A stretch of 64,000 nucleotides of DNA from Rhodospirillales bacterium (GCA_025352565.1 JANXTF010000149.1:31724-95723), one strand, 5' to 3'. Counted from the first letter of the stretch, positions 41,895 to 50,342 are shown. Numbers and translations are program-made. The notes: a model not told the origin generated them from the letters alone.

Positions 41895-43361
41895 CTAAGC
41901 GGGAGGGGGAAGACGTGTGAGGCCGGCCCCTCCCTCCAGGAGAGGTGGGAATTGAGGGAACACTCCCCCCGGCAAAACCACCACCTTCGGCCGCGCCTCC
42001 GCCAGTATTTCGGCCAGCGCCCGTATCCGCCCCGCATGTCCCCCCAGCGCCAGATAATCCGCCCGTGGCAGCGTGAACTCGATCGGCGCCACCAGCGCCG
42101 GCGTCGGCACCGAGCCGAACGCGGCATCCGGCATCGCCGCCACGTCGGCCATGTAGGTGATCCCGCCACCCGGCCACACGAACACCGGCGCCCCCCCGGA
42201 CGTGACGCGCGCGCGGCCCGATTGCACCGCCCGCGTCAGCAGCACCGGGTTCTCGGTGGCGCCGGCGCGCAGGCTGCCGCCGGCGCCGGCCATGAACAGC
42301 ACCGAGCACAGCGCCGCCTCGCAATTCTCGCCGATGCGGGCGACCGCCGCGGCGATGGCGTCCGGCATGGCCTCCGGTTGCGGGCGCAGGGCCGCATCCA
42401 GCACGAACCATGCGGCATGCTCGCCGGTGGTGGAGACCATCAGCAGCCGCAGGCCGGGCCAGGCGAGTTTCGCATCGACCCGCTCGATGATGTCGAGTGG
42501 GTCGGAAATGTCGGTGCCACCCCAGCCCATGCCGGGGGCGGCCACCTGAAAGTAGCGGCCGGGCGTGGACCGCCTGCCGCGCACGCGGATGCTGGCCGGG
42601 CGCATGTCGAGGCAGCGGCCGGCCTGGTGTTCGGTCAGCACGCCGGTGATGTGGTCGTCCACCACGATCACCTCGTCCGCGTGGCCGAGCCACTGGCCGG
42701 CGAAGATGCCGATGGTGGCCGAGCCGCAGCCCACGCGCATACGGGTTTCCGCCACGCCATCCACCACCGGCGCATGGCCCGCTTGCACCACGACGCTGGC
42801 GCCGCCGTCGATGGTGAGTTCGACCGGATGCTTGTTGCACAGCGCCAGCAGCGCGTCGCATGTGGCGACGCCCTCGCGCTTGCCGCCGCCGGTGAGGTGA
42901 TGCACGCCGCCGAGACTCAGCATCTGGCTGCCATATTCGGCGGTGGTGACATGGCCGACCGGTTCGCCGCCCGCGCGCACGGCGGCCGTCTCGGCGCCGA
43001 GATGGCGGTCGGTGTCGATCTTCACCTTCACGCCGCAATACGAGAAGATGCCCTCGGAGACGACGGTGACCATGTCGATGCCGTCGATCCGGCTGCCGAC
43101 GATGAACGGGGCGGGCTTGTAGTCCGGGTAGGTGGTGCCGGCACCGATGCCGCTGACGAACAGGTCGCGGCTCTCGATCGGGTTGCCGGTCCAGTCCTCG
43201 CCCGCGAAGCGCACCATCTCGGGGTTCCGCGCGATCACGGTCAGCGGCTCCGTGCGACAGAGCCGGCCGCCGACATTGCCATAACGGTCGCAGGCGCCGG
43301 TCTTGCCTGGGCGAATGCGGCACAGAACGGGGCAGGCGTCGCAGGTGACGATGTCGTTCAT
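41895..43361 (-). CDS. hnr: 6-Hydroxynicotinate reductase-like FeS protein
   Basis: 488 residues. The N-terminus holds Cys7, Cys10, Cys14 and Cys24 (CDACPVLCRIRPGKTGACD), a 4Fe-4S motif. SRIDGIDMVTVVSEGIFSYCG, TTAEYGSQMLSLGGVHHLTGG and GMGWGGTDISDPLDII match the family named after 6-hydroxynicotinate reductase of anaerobic nicotinate fermentation in Eubacterium barkeri. It reduces the pyridone ring with reduced ferredoxin. The ATG overlaps the hydroxylase stop (ATGA). The last about 15 residues are encoded by a GGGAGGG/CCCTCCC hairpin and may be a recent extension. Confidence 0.8.
   Translation of the reverse strand: MNDIVTCDACPVLCRIRPGKTGACDRYGNVGGRLCRTEPLTVIARNPEMVRFAGEDWTGNPIESRDLFVSGIGAGTTYPDYKPAPFIVGSRIDGIDMVTVVSEGIFSYCGVKVKIDTDRHLGAETAAVRAGGEPVGHVTTAEYGSQMLSLGGVHHLTGGGKREGVATCDALLALCNKHPVELTIDGGASVVVQAGHAPVVDGVAETRMRVGCGSATIGIFAGQWLGHADEVIVVDDHITGVLTEHQAGRCLDMRPASIRVRGRRSTPGRYFQVAAPGMGWGGTDISDPLDIIERVDAKLAWPGLRLLMVSTTGEHAAWFVLDAALRPQPEAMPDAIAAAVARIGENCEAALCSVLFMAGAGGSLRAGATENPVLLTRAVQSGRARVTSGGAPVFVWPGGGITYMADVAAMPDAAFGSVPTPALVAPIEFTLPRADYLALGGHAGRIRALAEILAEARPKVVVLPGGVFPQFPPLLEGGAGLTRLPPPA
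41901..41934. repeat. GGGAGGGG/CCCCTCCC hairpin overlapping the hnr 3' end
   Basis: GGGAGGGG (41901-41908) pairs with CCCCTCCC (41927-41934) around an 18-base loop. It overlaps the last codons of hnr and the stop at 41895. Member of the CCCTCCCC hairpin group; possible transcription end between hnr and the UPF0280 gene. Confidence 0.55.
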
Positions 43362-46057
43362 CGGCGCAGTGCCGCCAGCACGCGGTCGGGGGTGGCGGGA
43401 ACCTCGGTGAGGCGCGCGCCGGTGGCGGCATGGATCGCGCTCAGGATGGCGGGCGCGGTCGCGACCAGCGCCGGTTCGCCGACGCCCTTGGCACCGAACG
43501 GCCCGTGCGGATCGGGTTTCTCGATGAGCATGACGTCGATCGGCGGCACGTCGCCGATCGTTGGGATCAAATAATCGTGCAGGTTGTCGGTGCTGCCGGG
43601 GATGTATTCCTCCATCAGCGCGAGGCCGAGCCCCTGGGCGATGCCGCCATGGATCTGGCCTTCGACCAGCGTGGGGTTGATCGCGCGGCCGACCTCGTGC
43701 GCGGCGGCGATACGAAGGCAGCGCACGGTGCCGAGCAGCGTGTCCACCTCCACCAGTGCCGCCTGGGCGGCGAAGGCGTAGCTGGCATAGGGAATGCCCT
43801 GCCCGTCCGCGTCCAACACCGTGGTGGGCGGATCATAGGTGCCTTCTCCGCGCCAGGTGAAGCCGTCGGCGTCAACGGCGCCTGGCGAGGGGTCGAGCAC
43901 CGTGGTCACGCCGTCATGGGTCACCTCGATGCGCCCTTGCGCCAGGGCGATCCCGGCACCGGGGCCGGCGTTCGCGCGCCGCAGAATTTCGGTCCGCAGC
44001 GCCGCGCCGGCCAATCGCGCCGCGTTACCACTGATCAGGGTCTGGCGGCTGGCGCTGGTCTTTCCCGCGTCGCGCGTGCGGTCGGTGTCGCCCGCGACGA
44101 GGCCCAGCGCGGCTGGCGGAATGCCGAGCGCCTCGGCCACGATCTGCGTCATCACCGTATTGCTGCCCTGCCCGATATCGACCGCGCCGGACAGCAGCAC
44201 GGCACGTCCGTCCGGCGTGATGCCGACCACCATCGCGGACGGGTTCGACATGCTGGTGTTGCCGATGCCGTACCACATGCACGCCATCCCGGCGCCACGG
44301 CGCAGATGGAGCGGCGCATCGGCGTTGAAGTCGGCCGCTTGAGACTTCAGACTTTCCCAATGCGGCCGCAGCGCGTCGAGGCATTCCGGGAGTGCCGCGC
44401 CGGCGCCAAGCGTCTGGCCCGTCGCGGTCACGCTCCCCACGCGCAACGCGTTGCGGGCGCGGAACTCCAGCGGGTCGAGCCCAAGCTGGTCGGCCAGCAT
44501 GTCCATCAGCGCCTCGCCCGCGATCGCGGCCTGTGGCACGCCTAAGCCGCGAAAGGCGCCGGCGGGCGGACCGTTGGTATGGATCGCCGCGGTCTCGCAC
44601 AGCACGTTCGGCACGAAATACGGTCCCATCGCATGGACCGGCACGCGGTTGGCGACGGTCGGTCCCCAGCTCGCATAGGCGCCCGTATCGAAATAGCCAT
44701 CGAAGCGGAATCCGGTGAGCAGGCCTTGCGCGTTCGCCGCCGCCTCGGCCTCGATCAGCGCCGGGTGGCGCTTCGTGGTCGCCGCCATGCTCTCGGGACG
44801 CGTATAGACGATCCGCGCCGGAAGCCCGGTCAACCACGCGGCGAGGCAGGCGAGCGGCTGCATCGAGAGATCGAGCTTGCCGCCGAAACCGCCGCCAACG
44901 GCGGTGGGGATGACGCGCACCTGATCCTGGCGGAGTCCGAGGATCAGCGCCAATTCGTCGCGATCCATGTAGGGCGTCTGCGTGCATGCGGTGATTTCGA
45001 TGCGGTCGCCGACACGGCGCGCGAACCCTGCCTCGGGTTCGATATAGGCGTGCTCGACGAATTTGGTGCGCACGACGATGCTGGCGGACGCGGTGCCGGA
45101 TGCCAGGCCGTGCTCGATATCGCCGCGCGCCACGCGGCCCTCGCACAGCACGTTGCGCGGGGCGTGGGCATGCAGCACTGCCTGATGGTGGCCAGGCGCG
45201 AAATGCACCACCGGAAGAACCTCCCAGGCGATCGGCAGCGCGGCGTCGGGAATCGCGAACACCGTGTCGGCATCGCCGACCAATGCCAGCACCGGCTCTC
45301 CGCGATGCCGCACGGTGCCGTCCGCCAGCACCCTCTGATCCTTGCCGGTGGGATAGATGCCATACCGGTTGCGCGGCACATCGGCGGCGGTGAGCACGCG
45401 GCGCAGGCCGGGATGGGCCGCCAGCAGGGGCGTTAGGTCGCTTAGGGTGAAGCGGGCATGGGGGTGCGGGCTGCGGACCACGCGGACGGTCAGGTATTCG
45501 CCATCCGGCCGCGCGTCGGCGCCGAATTCTTCCGTGCCAAGCAGCTTGGCCGCGCCATCCACTTTTGCCATGCGGGCGCCGACGGCCGCGTCGCTCGCGG
45601 GTGGCGAAACGCCCGCGATGTCGAGAACCGCCTCGACGATCTTTCGGTAGCCGGTGCAGCGGCATAGCACGCCGGCCAGGCCATCGAGCACCTGCGCTTC
45701 GGTCGGCGCTGGCTCGCGGCGCAGCAAATCCGTTGCCGCCATCAGCATCCCCGGCGTGCAGATGCCGCATTGGGCGGCACCGTGGCGCAGGAACGCGCGC
45801 TGCAGATCGTTCAGCGCGCCGTCATGCGCAAGGCCCTCGACCGTCTCGACGCGGCGACCCTCGACCTGGCCCAGCGGCATGAGGCAGGCGCACACCTGCC
45901 GCCCATCCAGCAGCACCGTGCAGGCGCCGCAATCGCCGCCGTTGCAGCCGATTTTCGTGCCGGTGAGGCGCAGTTCGCCGCGCAGCACATCGGCGAGGCG
46001 CGTGGCGGGATCGGCGCTTGCGCGCGTGGCGCGGCCGTTGAGCGTGAAATCGGTCAT
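43358..46057 (-). CDS. Molybdopterin hydroxylase with fused 2Fe-2S domains
   Basis: 899 residues from the ATG at 46057. Residues 1-165 are a CoxS-like 2x[2Fe-2S] domain with Cys38, 43, 46 and 58 (GCNGGDCGACTVLLDG) and Cys97, 100, 132 and 134. The rest is the xanthine-oxidase-type Moco subunit: GGGFGGKLDLS, PPAGAFRGLGVPQ and, near the end, GPFGAKGVGEPAL with the active-site Glu. Such enzymes hydroxylate N-heterocycles or aldehydes with water, passing electrons to the FAD subunit encoded just upstream. By context it may hydroxylate nicotinate or a similar ring. ATGA overlaps on both sides. Confidence 0.9.
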   Translation of the reverse strand: MTDFTLNGRATRASADPATRLADVLRGELRLTGTKIGCNGGDCGACTVLLDGRQVCACLMPLGQVEGRRVETVEGLAHDGALNDLQRAFLRHGAAQCGICTPGMLMAATDLLRREPAPTEAQVLDGLAGVLCRCTGYRKIVEAVLDIAGVSPPASDAAVGARMAKVDGAAKLLGTEEFGADARPDGEYLTVRVVRSPHPHARFTLSDLTPLLAAHPGLRRVLTAADVPRNRYGIYPTGKDQRVLADGTVRHRGEPVLALVGDADTVFAIPDAALPIAWEVLPVVHFAPGHHQAVLHAHAPRNVLCEGRVARGDIEHGLASGTASASIVVRTKFVEHAYIEPEAGFARRVGDRIEITACTQTPYMDRDELALILGLRQDQVRVIPTAVGGGFGGKLDLSMQPLACLAAWLTGLPARIVYTRPESMAATTKRHPALIEAEAAANAQGLLTGFRFDGYFDTGAYASWGPTVANRVPVHAMGPYFVPNVLCETAAIHTNGPPAGAFRGLGVPQAAIAGEALMDMLADQLGLDPLEFRARNALRVGSVTATGQTLGAGAALPECLDALRPHWESLKSQAADFNADAPLHLRRGAGMACMWYGIGNTSMSNPSAMVVGITPDGRAVLLSGAVDIGQGSNTVMTQIVAEALGIPPAALGLVAGDTDRTRDAGKTSASRQTLISGNAARLAGAALRTEILRRANAGPGAGIALAQGRIEVTHDGVTTVLDPSPGAVDADGFTWRGEGTYDPPTTVLDADGQGIPYASYAFAAQAALVEVDTLLGTVRCLRIAAAHEVGRAINPTLVEGQIHGGIAQGLGLALMEEYIPGSTDNLHDYLIPTIGDVPPIDVMLIEKPDPHGPFGAKGVGEPALVATAPAILSAIHAATGARLTEVPATPDRVLAALRR

Positions 46058-47010
46058 GCGAGCGCCATCACGGCGCGGCGGGTGAGTTCGACGGCGGCCT
46101 CGCGGCGATAGGCGGCGGGGGCGCGGATGTCGTCGATCGGCGCGAGTGCGGCGAAGTGCGTGGGGTCGATGTCGGGAATTGCGGGGTTCTGGCCGATGAG
46201 GGAGGCTTCCAGGGCCGGCAGGCGTTGCGCGCTCGGACCGCAGGCGCCGATGGCGATGCGGATGGCGGTGATGCGGCCATTGTCGATATGCGCGGAGACG
46301 GCGACCATCGCGATGGAGATGACGAGATACTTGCGAGCGCCCAGCTTGAGGAAGCTGCTCCTGAGGGTGGAAGGCAGCGGGGCTTTCGCCGCCATCGCGT
46401 CCCGCGCGCGGTCGCGATGGCGTGTTCCTTCCCCCTCCCCACAAGGGGGAGGGGGAAGGAGGCGCGTGGCCGCTTCAACCTGCTGGGTGAATGGCGTCGT
46501 GCTCGCGGGGTGGCGGGAAGGAAGCGCGATCCCCAGCACCATTTCATCCGGTTGTCTCGCCGTGCGCCGCGCGCCCAACAGAAATTCCTCGATCGGCAAG
46601 GCGCGCCAGCCGCGCGCGGAGGCCAGTTCAACCGTCGCGTCCATCGCCATCAGGCACGGAATGCCATCCGCCGCCGGGCTCGCGTTGCACAGATTGCCGA
46701 CCAGTGTGCCGGTATTCTGCACCTGCCTGCCGCCGATCCGATGCGCCGCGCTCACCAGCCCGTTGCAAGCGTCCGGCAAACCGGCTTCGGTCACATCGGT
46801 CCATGTCGCGCCACAGGGAATCCACCATCCGTCGCTCCGCGTCTCGATCGCGCGCAGGCCGGGGAGCGCCGTGATGTCGAGGATGTCCTCGGGCCGCGCG
46901 ATGCCCATGCGCGCGGGGAAATGGTCGGTGCCGCCGGCCAGGATGACGCGCGGCCCGGACGCCAGGGCGGCCAGGGCGTCATCGAGGGTGCGGGGGCGGA
47001 GATAACCCAT
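46054..47010 (-). CDS. FAD subunit of the molybdenum hydroxylase, with repeat-derived insert
   Basis: 318 residues of the CoxM/XdhB FAD-binding type. PRTLDDALAALASGPRVILAG and GGTDHFPARMG form the flavin site, and GGRQVQNTGTLVGNLCNASP is the second FAD motif. The CO-dehydrogenase flavoprotein C-terminal domain starts at SSFLKLGARKYLVIS. Residues about 171-215 have no place in the family. They are Pro/Arg-rich (LLPPPPCGEGEGTRHRDRAR) and are encoded by DNA holding a perfect hairpin repeat. The insert falls at the boundary between domains, so the protein may still fold. Overlaps the hydroxylase gene by ATGA. Confidence 0.87.
   Translation of the reverse strand: MGYLRPRTLDDALAALASGPRVILAGGTDHFPARMGIARPEDILDITALPGLRAIETRSDGWWIPCGATWTDVTEAGLPDACNGLVSAAHRIGGRQVQNTGTLVGNLCNASPAADGIPCLMAMDATVELASARGWRALPIEEFLLGARRTARQPDEMVLGIALPSRHPASTTPFTQQVEAATRLLPPPPCGEGEGTRHRDRARDAMAAKAPLPSTLRSSFLKLGARKYLVISIAMVAVSAHIDNGRITAIRIAIGACGPSAQRLPALEASLIGQNPAIPDIDPTHFAALAPIDDIRAPAAYRREAAVELTRRAVMALA
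46427..46459. repeat. CCTTCCCCCTCCCC hairpin repeat inside a coding sequence
   Basis: CCTTCCCCCTCCCC (46427-46440) and GGGGAGGGGGAAGG (46446-46459) are exact complements with a five-base loop. The 13-base arm equals the one at 38300. It lies in frame in the FAD-subunit gene, within an apparent insertion of about 135 bases (roughly 46366-46500). Confidence 0.85.
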
Positions 47011-47022
47011 CGGCGCTCCAGG

Positions 47023-47066
47023 TCGTTTGTACGCAAACGATCGGGGGAGCCGGGCGGGTTTGTCAA
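47023..47066 (-). promoter_or_regulatory. Promoter and palindromic operator before the FAD/hydroxylase/hnr genes
   Basis: TTGACA on the minus strand (47066-47061) is a perfect minus-35, but the expected minus-10 area is poor (GATCGT-like). There lies an 18-base palindrome, TCGTTTG-TACG-CAAACGA (47040-47023), 12 bases before the ATG at 47010. The arrangement fits a regulated promoter controlled by a GntR-, LacI- or TetR-like factor not encoded in the window. Confidence 0.55.
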
Positions 47067-47070
47067 CCGT

Positions 47071-48540
47071 TCAGAACGTCACGTTCGTCCGCAGGCCGAA
47101 CACCGCCGCGTCGCCCAGGCGTTTTGTGGGGTTCTTCGGGTTCGGCACGCCGCCATTCAGGTTGAACACGTATTGTGCCGAGGGCTGTACCTGCCACCAC
47201 GGCGCGATCTGCGCCTGATAGGTCAGTTCCAGCACCGTCTCGTGGCGGCGGATGGGATAGCTGCCTCCGGCGGCGAAGCGCGTGTCGGCGTCCAGTTGCG
47301 CGGCAGTGTCGCCGATGCGCGCGACGGCCACGCCCAGGCCTGCCGTGTCGCTGTCGCGGCCGGGGACGAGGCCTTTGTAGGTCACGCCGCCATCGACGTA
47401 GAAGTTGATGAGGTTGCGGTCGCCGGGCGCGCCCATGACGCGGGCGAAGACGCCGATGCCCTGGTCCTTCGTGCCGGCCTCGCGGAATACCATCTGGTCC
47501 ATCACCGCATAGGCGCTCCAGTTGCCGCGCCGGTTGCGGCCGACGGAGGCGAGGCCCGCTGGGTCAGCGAGCGACAATCCGGTCGCGCTGCGGCGCTGGT
47601 CGGCGAAGTTCTGCGAGTTGTACAAGGCGCCGACCTTGTAGGCGCCAGGCAGCCCCGTGGCCTGCTCGCCCTGGTTGAGCGCGAACTGCGCCTCCGCGAT
47701 GGCGAACACGCCGTCATGCGTGCGGAAAGCGGTGCCCGAGGGGTCGCGATCTTGCGGCACGCCGAGACCGGGGCCGGCGGGGTCGCCGTTGAACACGCCC
47801 AGCAGCAAGGCGAGGTCTTCGCGCAAGGCGGCGCGAATACGGATGCCGGGGGTCGCCAGCGGATAGATCGGGCCGCCGGAAGGAAGGTTGGCGCTGGGGA
47901 GGGAGGACCAGCCGAAGGTGTGGTTCAGGAACAGGTTGCCGTACTGGCTGATCATGAACTCCTGGTCGGCGCCCAACTGGCCCACGCGGATGGCGAGCTT
48001 CTTGTTGAGGAACACCTGCTCGTACCACAACTCGAACAGCAGCGTGCCGCGCGGCGCTTCGAGGCTGCTGACGGTACTCAGATTGTTGCCGAGATTGTTG
48101 AGGCTGAGGCCGCGTCCATGGATCTGGTAGCCGCTCACGTTGAACGTGCCGCCTTCCAGGCCGAACAGCTTTTCGGTGTCGAGTCCGACGCTGAACTGGG
48201 TCACACCTTCATAGATCACGCCCCGCTTCACGCCGCCGGTCGCGTTGCCGAACACCTCGCTGGCTTCGGACAGGCCGAAACTGATGCCGCGCTCCGCGAG
48301 CGAGGTCCGCATGCCCCCCAGATCGCCGAACAGATTGGCGCGCTCCCAAACACTTTTGGCGCCCTCCTCGCCGGGCTTGACGCCAGTTTCGCCCCCTGGC
48401 GTGGCCTGACGGGTGTCCGGCGTGCCGGGCAAAGTGTTCGCGGGACCGCTGGCTTGCGCCGCCGCCGGCGTCACCGGGCAGATCGCCGCGATGGCGAACA
48501 GGACGGCGGCCAAGCGTAATGTTGTCTCGTGCGCGTTCAT
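47071..48540 (-). CDS. OprB-family carbohydrate/organic-acid porin
   Basis: 489 residues with a signal peptide (about residues 1-29, ending AAAQA). A disordered Gly/Pro linker follows, then NLFGDLGGMRTSLAERGISFG, typical of the OprB start, and an alternating beta pattern to the last residues LRTNVTF ending in the terminal Phe of outer-membrane barrels. SGYQIHGRGLSLNNLGN and FELWYEQVFLNKKLAIRVGQL are OprB-like. It could admit the substrate of the downstream catabolic genes. The FAD-subunit gene begins 60 bases downstream, behind its own promoter. Confidence 0.85.
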   Translation of the reverse strand: MNAHETTLRLAAVLFAIAAICPVTPAAAQASGPANTLPGTPDTRQATPGGETGVKPGEEGAKSVWERANLFGDLGGMRTSLAERGISFGLSEASEVFGNATGGVKRGVIYEGVTQFSVGLDTEKLFGLEGGTFNVSGYQIHGRGLSLNNLGNNLSTVSSLEAPRGTLLFELWYEQVFLNKKLAIRVGQLGADQEFMISQYGNLFLNHTFGWSSLPSANLPSGGPIYPLATPGIRIRAALREDLALLLGVFNGDPAGPGLGVPQDRDPSGTAFRTHDGVFAIAEAQFALNQGEQATGLPGAYKVGALYNSQNFADQRRSATGLSLADPAGLASVGRNRRGNWSAYAVMDQMVFREAGTKDQGIGVFARVMGAPGDRNLINFYVDGGVTYKGLVPGRDSDTAGLGVAVARIGDTAAQLDADTRFAAGGSYPIRRHETVLELTYQAQIAPWWQVQPSAQYVFNLNGGVPNPKNPTKRLGDAAVFGLRTNVTF

Positions 48541-48610
48541 AACAAATTCCTGCGGCACCGCGAGCGGACGCCGTTGTGGCATTGTTGGGCAATGTTGTCG
48601 CTGGTGTCTG

Positions 48611-48645
48611 CCGCCGCCGCGAATTTGTCACGATCGCGGCGGCGG
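48611..48645. terminator. Perfect 12-bp hairpin between Nramp-like gene and porin
   Basis: CCGCCGCCGCGA (48611-48622) is an exact inverted repeat of TCGCGGCGGCGG (48634-48645) around 11 bases. It lies 23 bases beyond the Nramp-like stop at 48668 and before the porin start at 48540. It lacks a T-run, so it is either a weak terminator or a leader structure of the porin mRNA. Confidence 0.5.
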
Positions 48646-48667
48646 TTGGTGTTTGGCATGAAGCCGA

Positions 48668-50305
48668 TTACTGACCGAGCGCCAGTTGCACGACACGCAC
48701 CACGACCATTCCCACCGCGACCAGCAGATAGACCCGCAGGACGATCATCCAGACGCGCTTGGCTCCGGTCAGCCGCACCGGCGCCAGCTGTGACAGCGGC
48801 CGCATCCGCCACGACGAACGGAGTGCGCGGTCCACCTCCACCTCCGGCTCCATGGCGCGCCCGCGCAGCAGCAGCGTCACGCCGGTGGCGATCACCGCCA
48901 GCACGCTCCCGCCGCCGACGATCCAGAGGATCTGTTCGCCCGAGATGTTGGAATACAGCACGGATGCGGTCAGCACGATCGACAGCATCACGAGGATCGC
49001 GATGACGGCGCCGGTGAAGAGGTTGGTCCAGCGTCCGTTCACCCATGGCCCGAGCACCGCATGGTCGTTGCAGAGCAGCAGCAGGAACACCGTCGCCGAT
49101 GGCAGCAGGACGCCGGCCAGGGTCTGTACCGCCTCGGTGATGAGGCCAAGCGGCGCGCCGGGGACCAGGACCAATGCCGCCGCCGCCGCGATCAGGCCGC
49201 AATAGATCAGATAGAACCCGCGCGCGTCGCCCGCGCCGCGATGCAGCGAGTGCTTGAGCGACAGCACGTCGCCCAATGCGTAAGCCGTGGACAACGCCAC
49301 CGCCGACGCGCCGATGATGCTGGCATCGATCAGCGCGATCGCGAACAGGGTGGCCGGAAGCTGGCCGACATACTTCGCGACGCCCGCCGCGACGCCCCCG
49401 GCATCGGTGAACTGCCCCGCCTCGGCCTGGCCCGCGAAGGTCGCGGCGCAGAACGCCATCATCGCGACCGCGCCCACCATCACGAACACGATGCCGAGAC
49501 ACAGATCGGCCTTCTCGTACGACATGAAGCGCGGCGTGATGCGTTTGTCGATGACATAGGATTGCTGAAAGAACAGCTGCCATGGCGCCACCGTCGTGCC
49601 CACGATGGCGATGATCAGCAGCAGCACGTCCGACAGCTTCTCGGACACCGGCAGGCGCGGGACCACGAGATCGCGCGCGATCTGGCCGAGGGGCGGATGC
49701 GCCATGAGCACGACCGGCACCAGCAGCAGGCTACCCAGGCATAGCACCAGGGCGAACCGCTCGAAGCGGCGGAAATTGCCGGTCATGGCCGCGAGCATCG
49801 TGACCACGGCGGCGATCCCCACGCCCCACAGCTTCGGCAGCCCCAGGAAGTCGAGACCCAGGCTCACGCCGATGAATTCGGTCACGATGGTGAGGCCATT
49901 CAGCACGAACAGGTCGATGACGCTGAACGCGCCCCAGAACTTGCCGAACCGCTCCAGGATCAGCCTCGCGTGGCCCACGCCGGTCACGGCGCCGAGGCGC
50001 AACACCATCTCCTGGTTCACGTACAGCACTGGCACCAGCAGCAGCAGGGTCCACAGCAAGGCGGTGCCGTAGTTCTGGCCGGCCTGCGTGTAGGTCGCGA
50101 AGGCGCCCGCGTCGTTGTCGCCGACCATGACGATCAGGCCCGGCCCGACGATCGCGGCCAAGGTCCGCAGCTTGCCACGCCAGGTCCGGCGCGGTGCGAC
50201 GTCGTCTTTCAGGATGGTGCCCAGCGCACCACGGATGTCGCCCAAATGGGCACTGTCCAGGACGGCGGGTGTGATGGCGGAATCGTCGATGAGAATGGCG
50301 GCCAT
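48668..50305 (-). CDS. Nramp-related divalent metal transporter, NRMT-like
   Basis: 545 residues, about 11 membrane segments. The TM1 motif, canonically DPGN, reads VGDNDAGAFATY. The TM6 metal-binding motif, canonically MPHN, reads TTVAPWQLFFQQS. The rest (NGLTIVTEFIGVSLGLDFLG, LIDASIIGASAVALSTAYAL) is clearly Nramp. Loss of the TM6 Met and the altered TM1 are the marks of Nramp-related magnesium transporters (NRMTs), so Mg2+ or Mn2+ rather than Fe2+ is the better guess. A strong AAAGGAGG site precedes the ATG, and a structured leader lies upstream. Confidence 0.85.
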   Translation of the reverse strand: MAAILIDDSAITPAVLDSAHLGDIRGALGTILKDDVAPRRTWRGKLRTLAAIVGPGLIVMVGDNDAGAFATYTQAGQNYGTALLWTLLLLVPVLYVNQEMVLRLGAVTGVGHARLILERFGKFWGAFSVIDLFVLNGLTIVTEFIGVSLGLDFLGLPKLWGVGIAAVVTMLAAMTGNFRRFERFALVLCLGSLLLVPVVLMAHPPLGQIARDLVVPRLPVSEKLSDVLLLIIAIVGTTVAPWQLFFQQSYVIDKRITPRFMSYEKADLCLGIVFVMVGAVAMMAFCAATFAGQAEAGQFTDAGGVAAGVAKYVGQLPATLFAIALIDASIIGASAVALSTAYALGDVLSLKHSLHRGAGDARGFYLIYCGLIAAAAALVLVPGAPLGLITEAVQTLAGVLLPSATVFLLLLCNDHAVLGPWVNGRWTNLFTGAVIAILVMLSIVLTASVLYSNISGEQILWIVGGGSVLAVIATGVTLLLRGRAMEPEVEVDRALRSSWRMRPLSQLAPVRLTGAKRVWMIVLRVYLLVAVGMVVVRVVQLALGQ

Positions 50306-50342
50306 GGGACGCCTCCTTTCGCTTAAGCCGATCGATGCTCAA

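Noticed and set aside
46156..48519. 787-codon plus-strand frame
   Set aside because: Antisense to the porin and FAD-subunit genes, which have full motifs.
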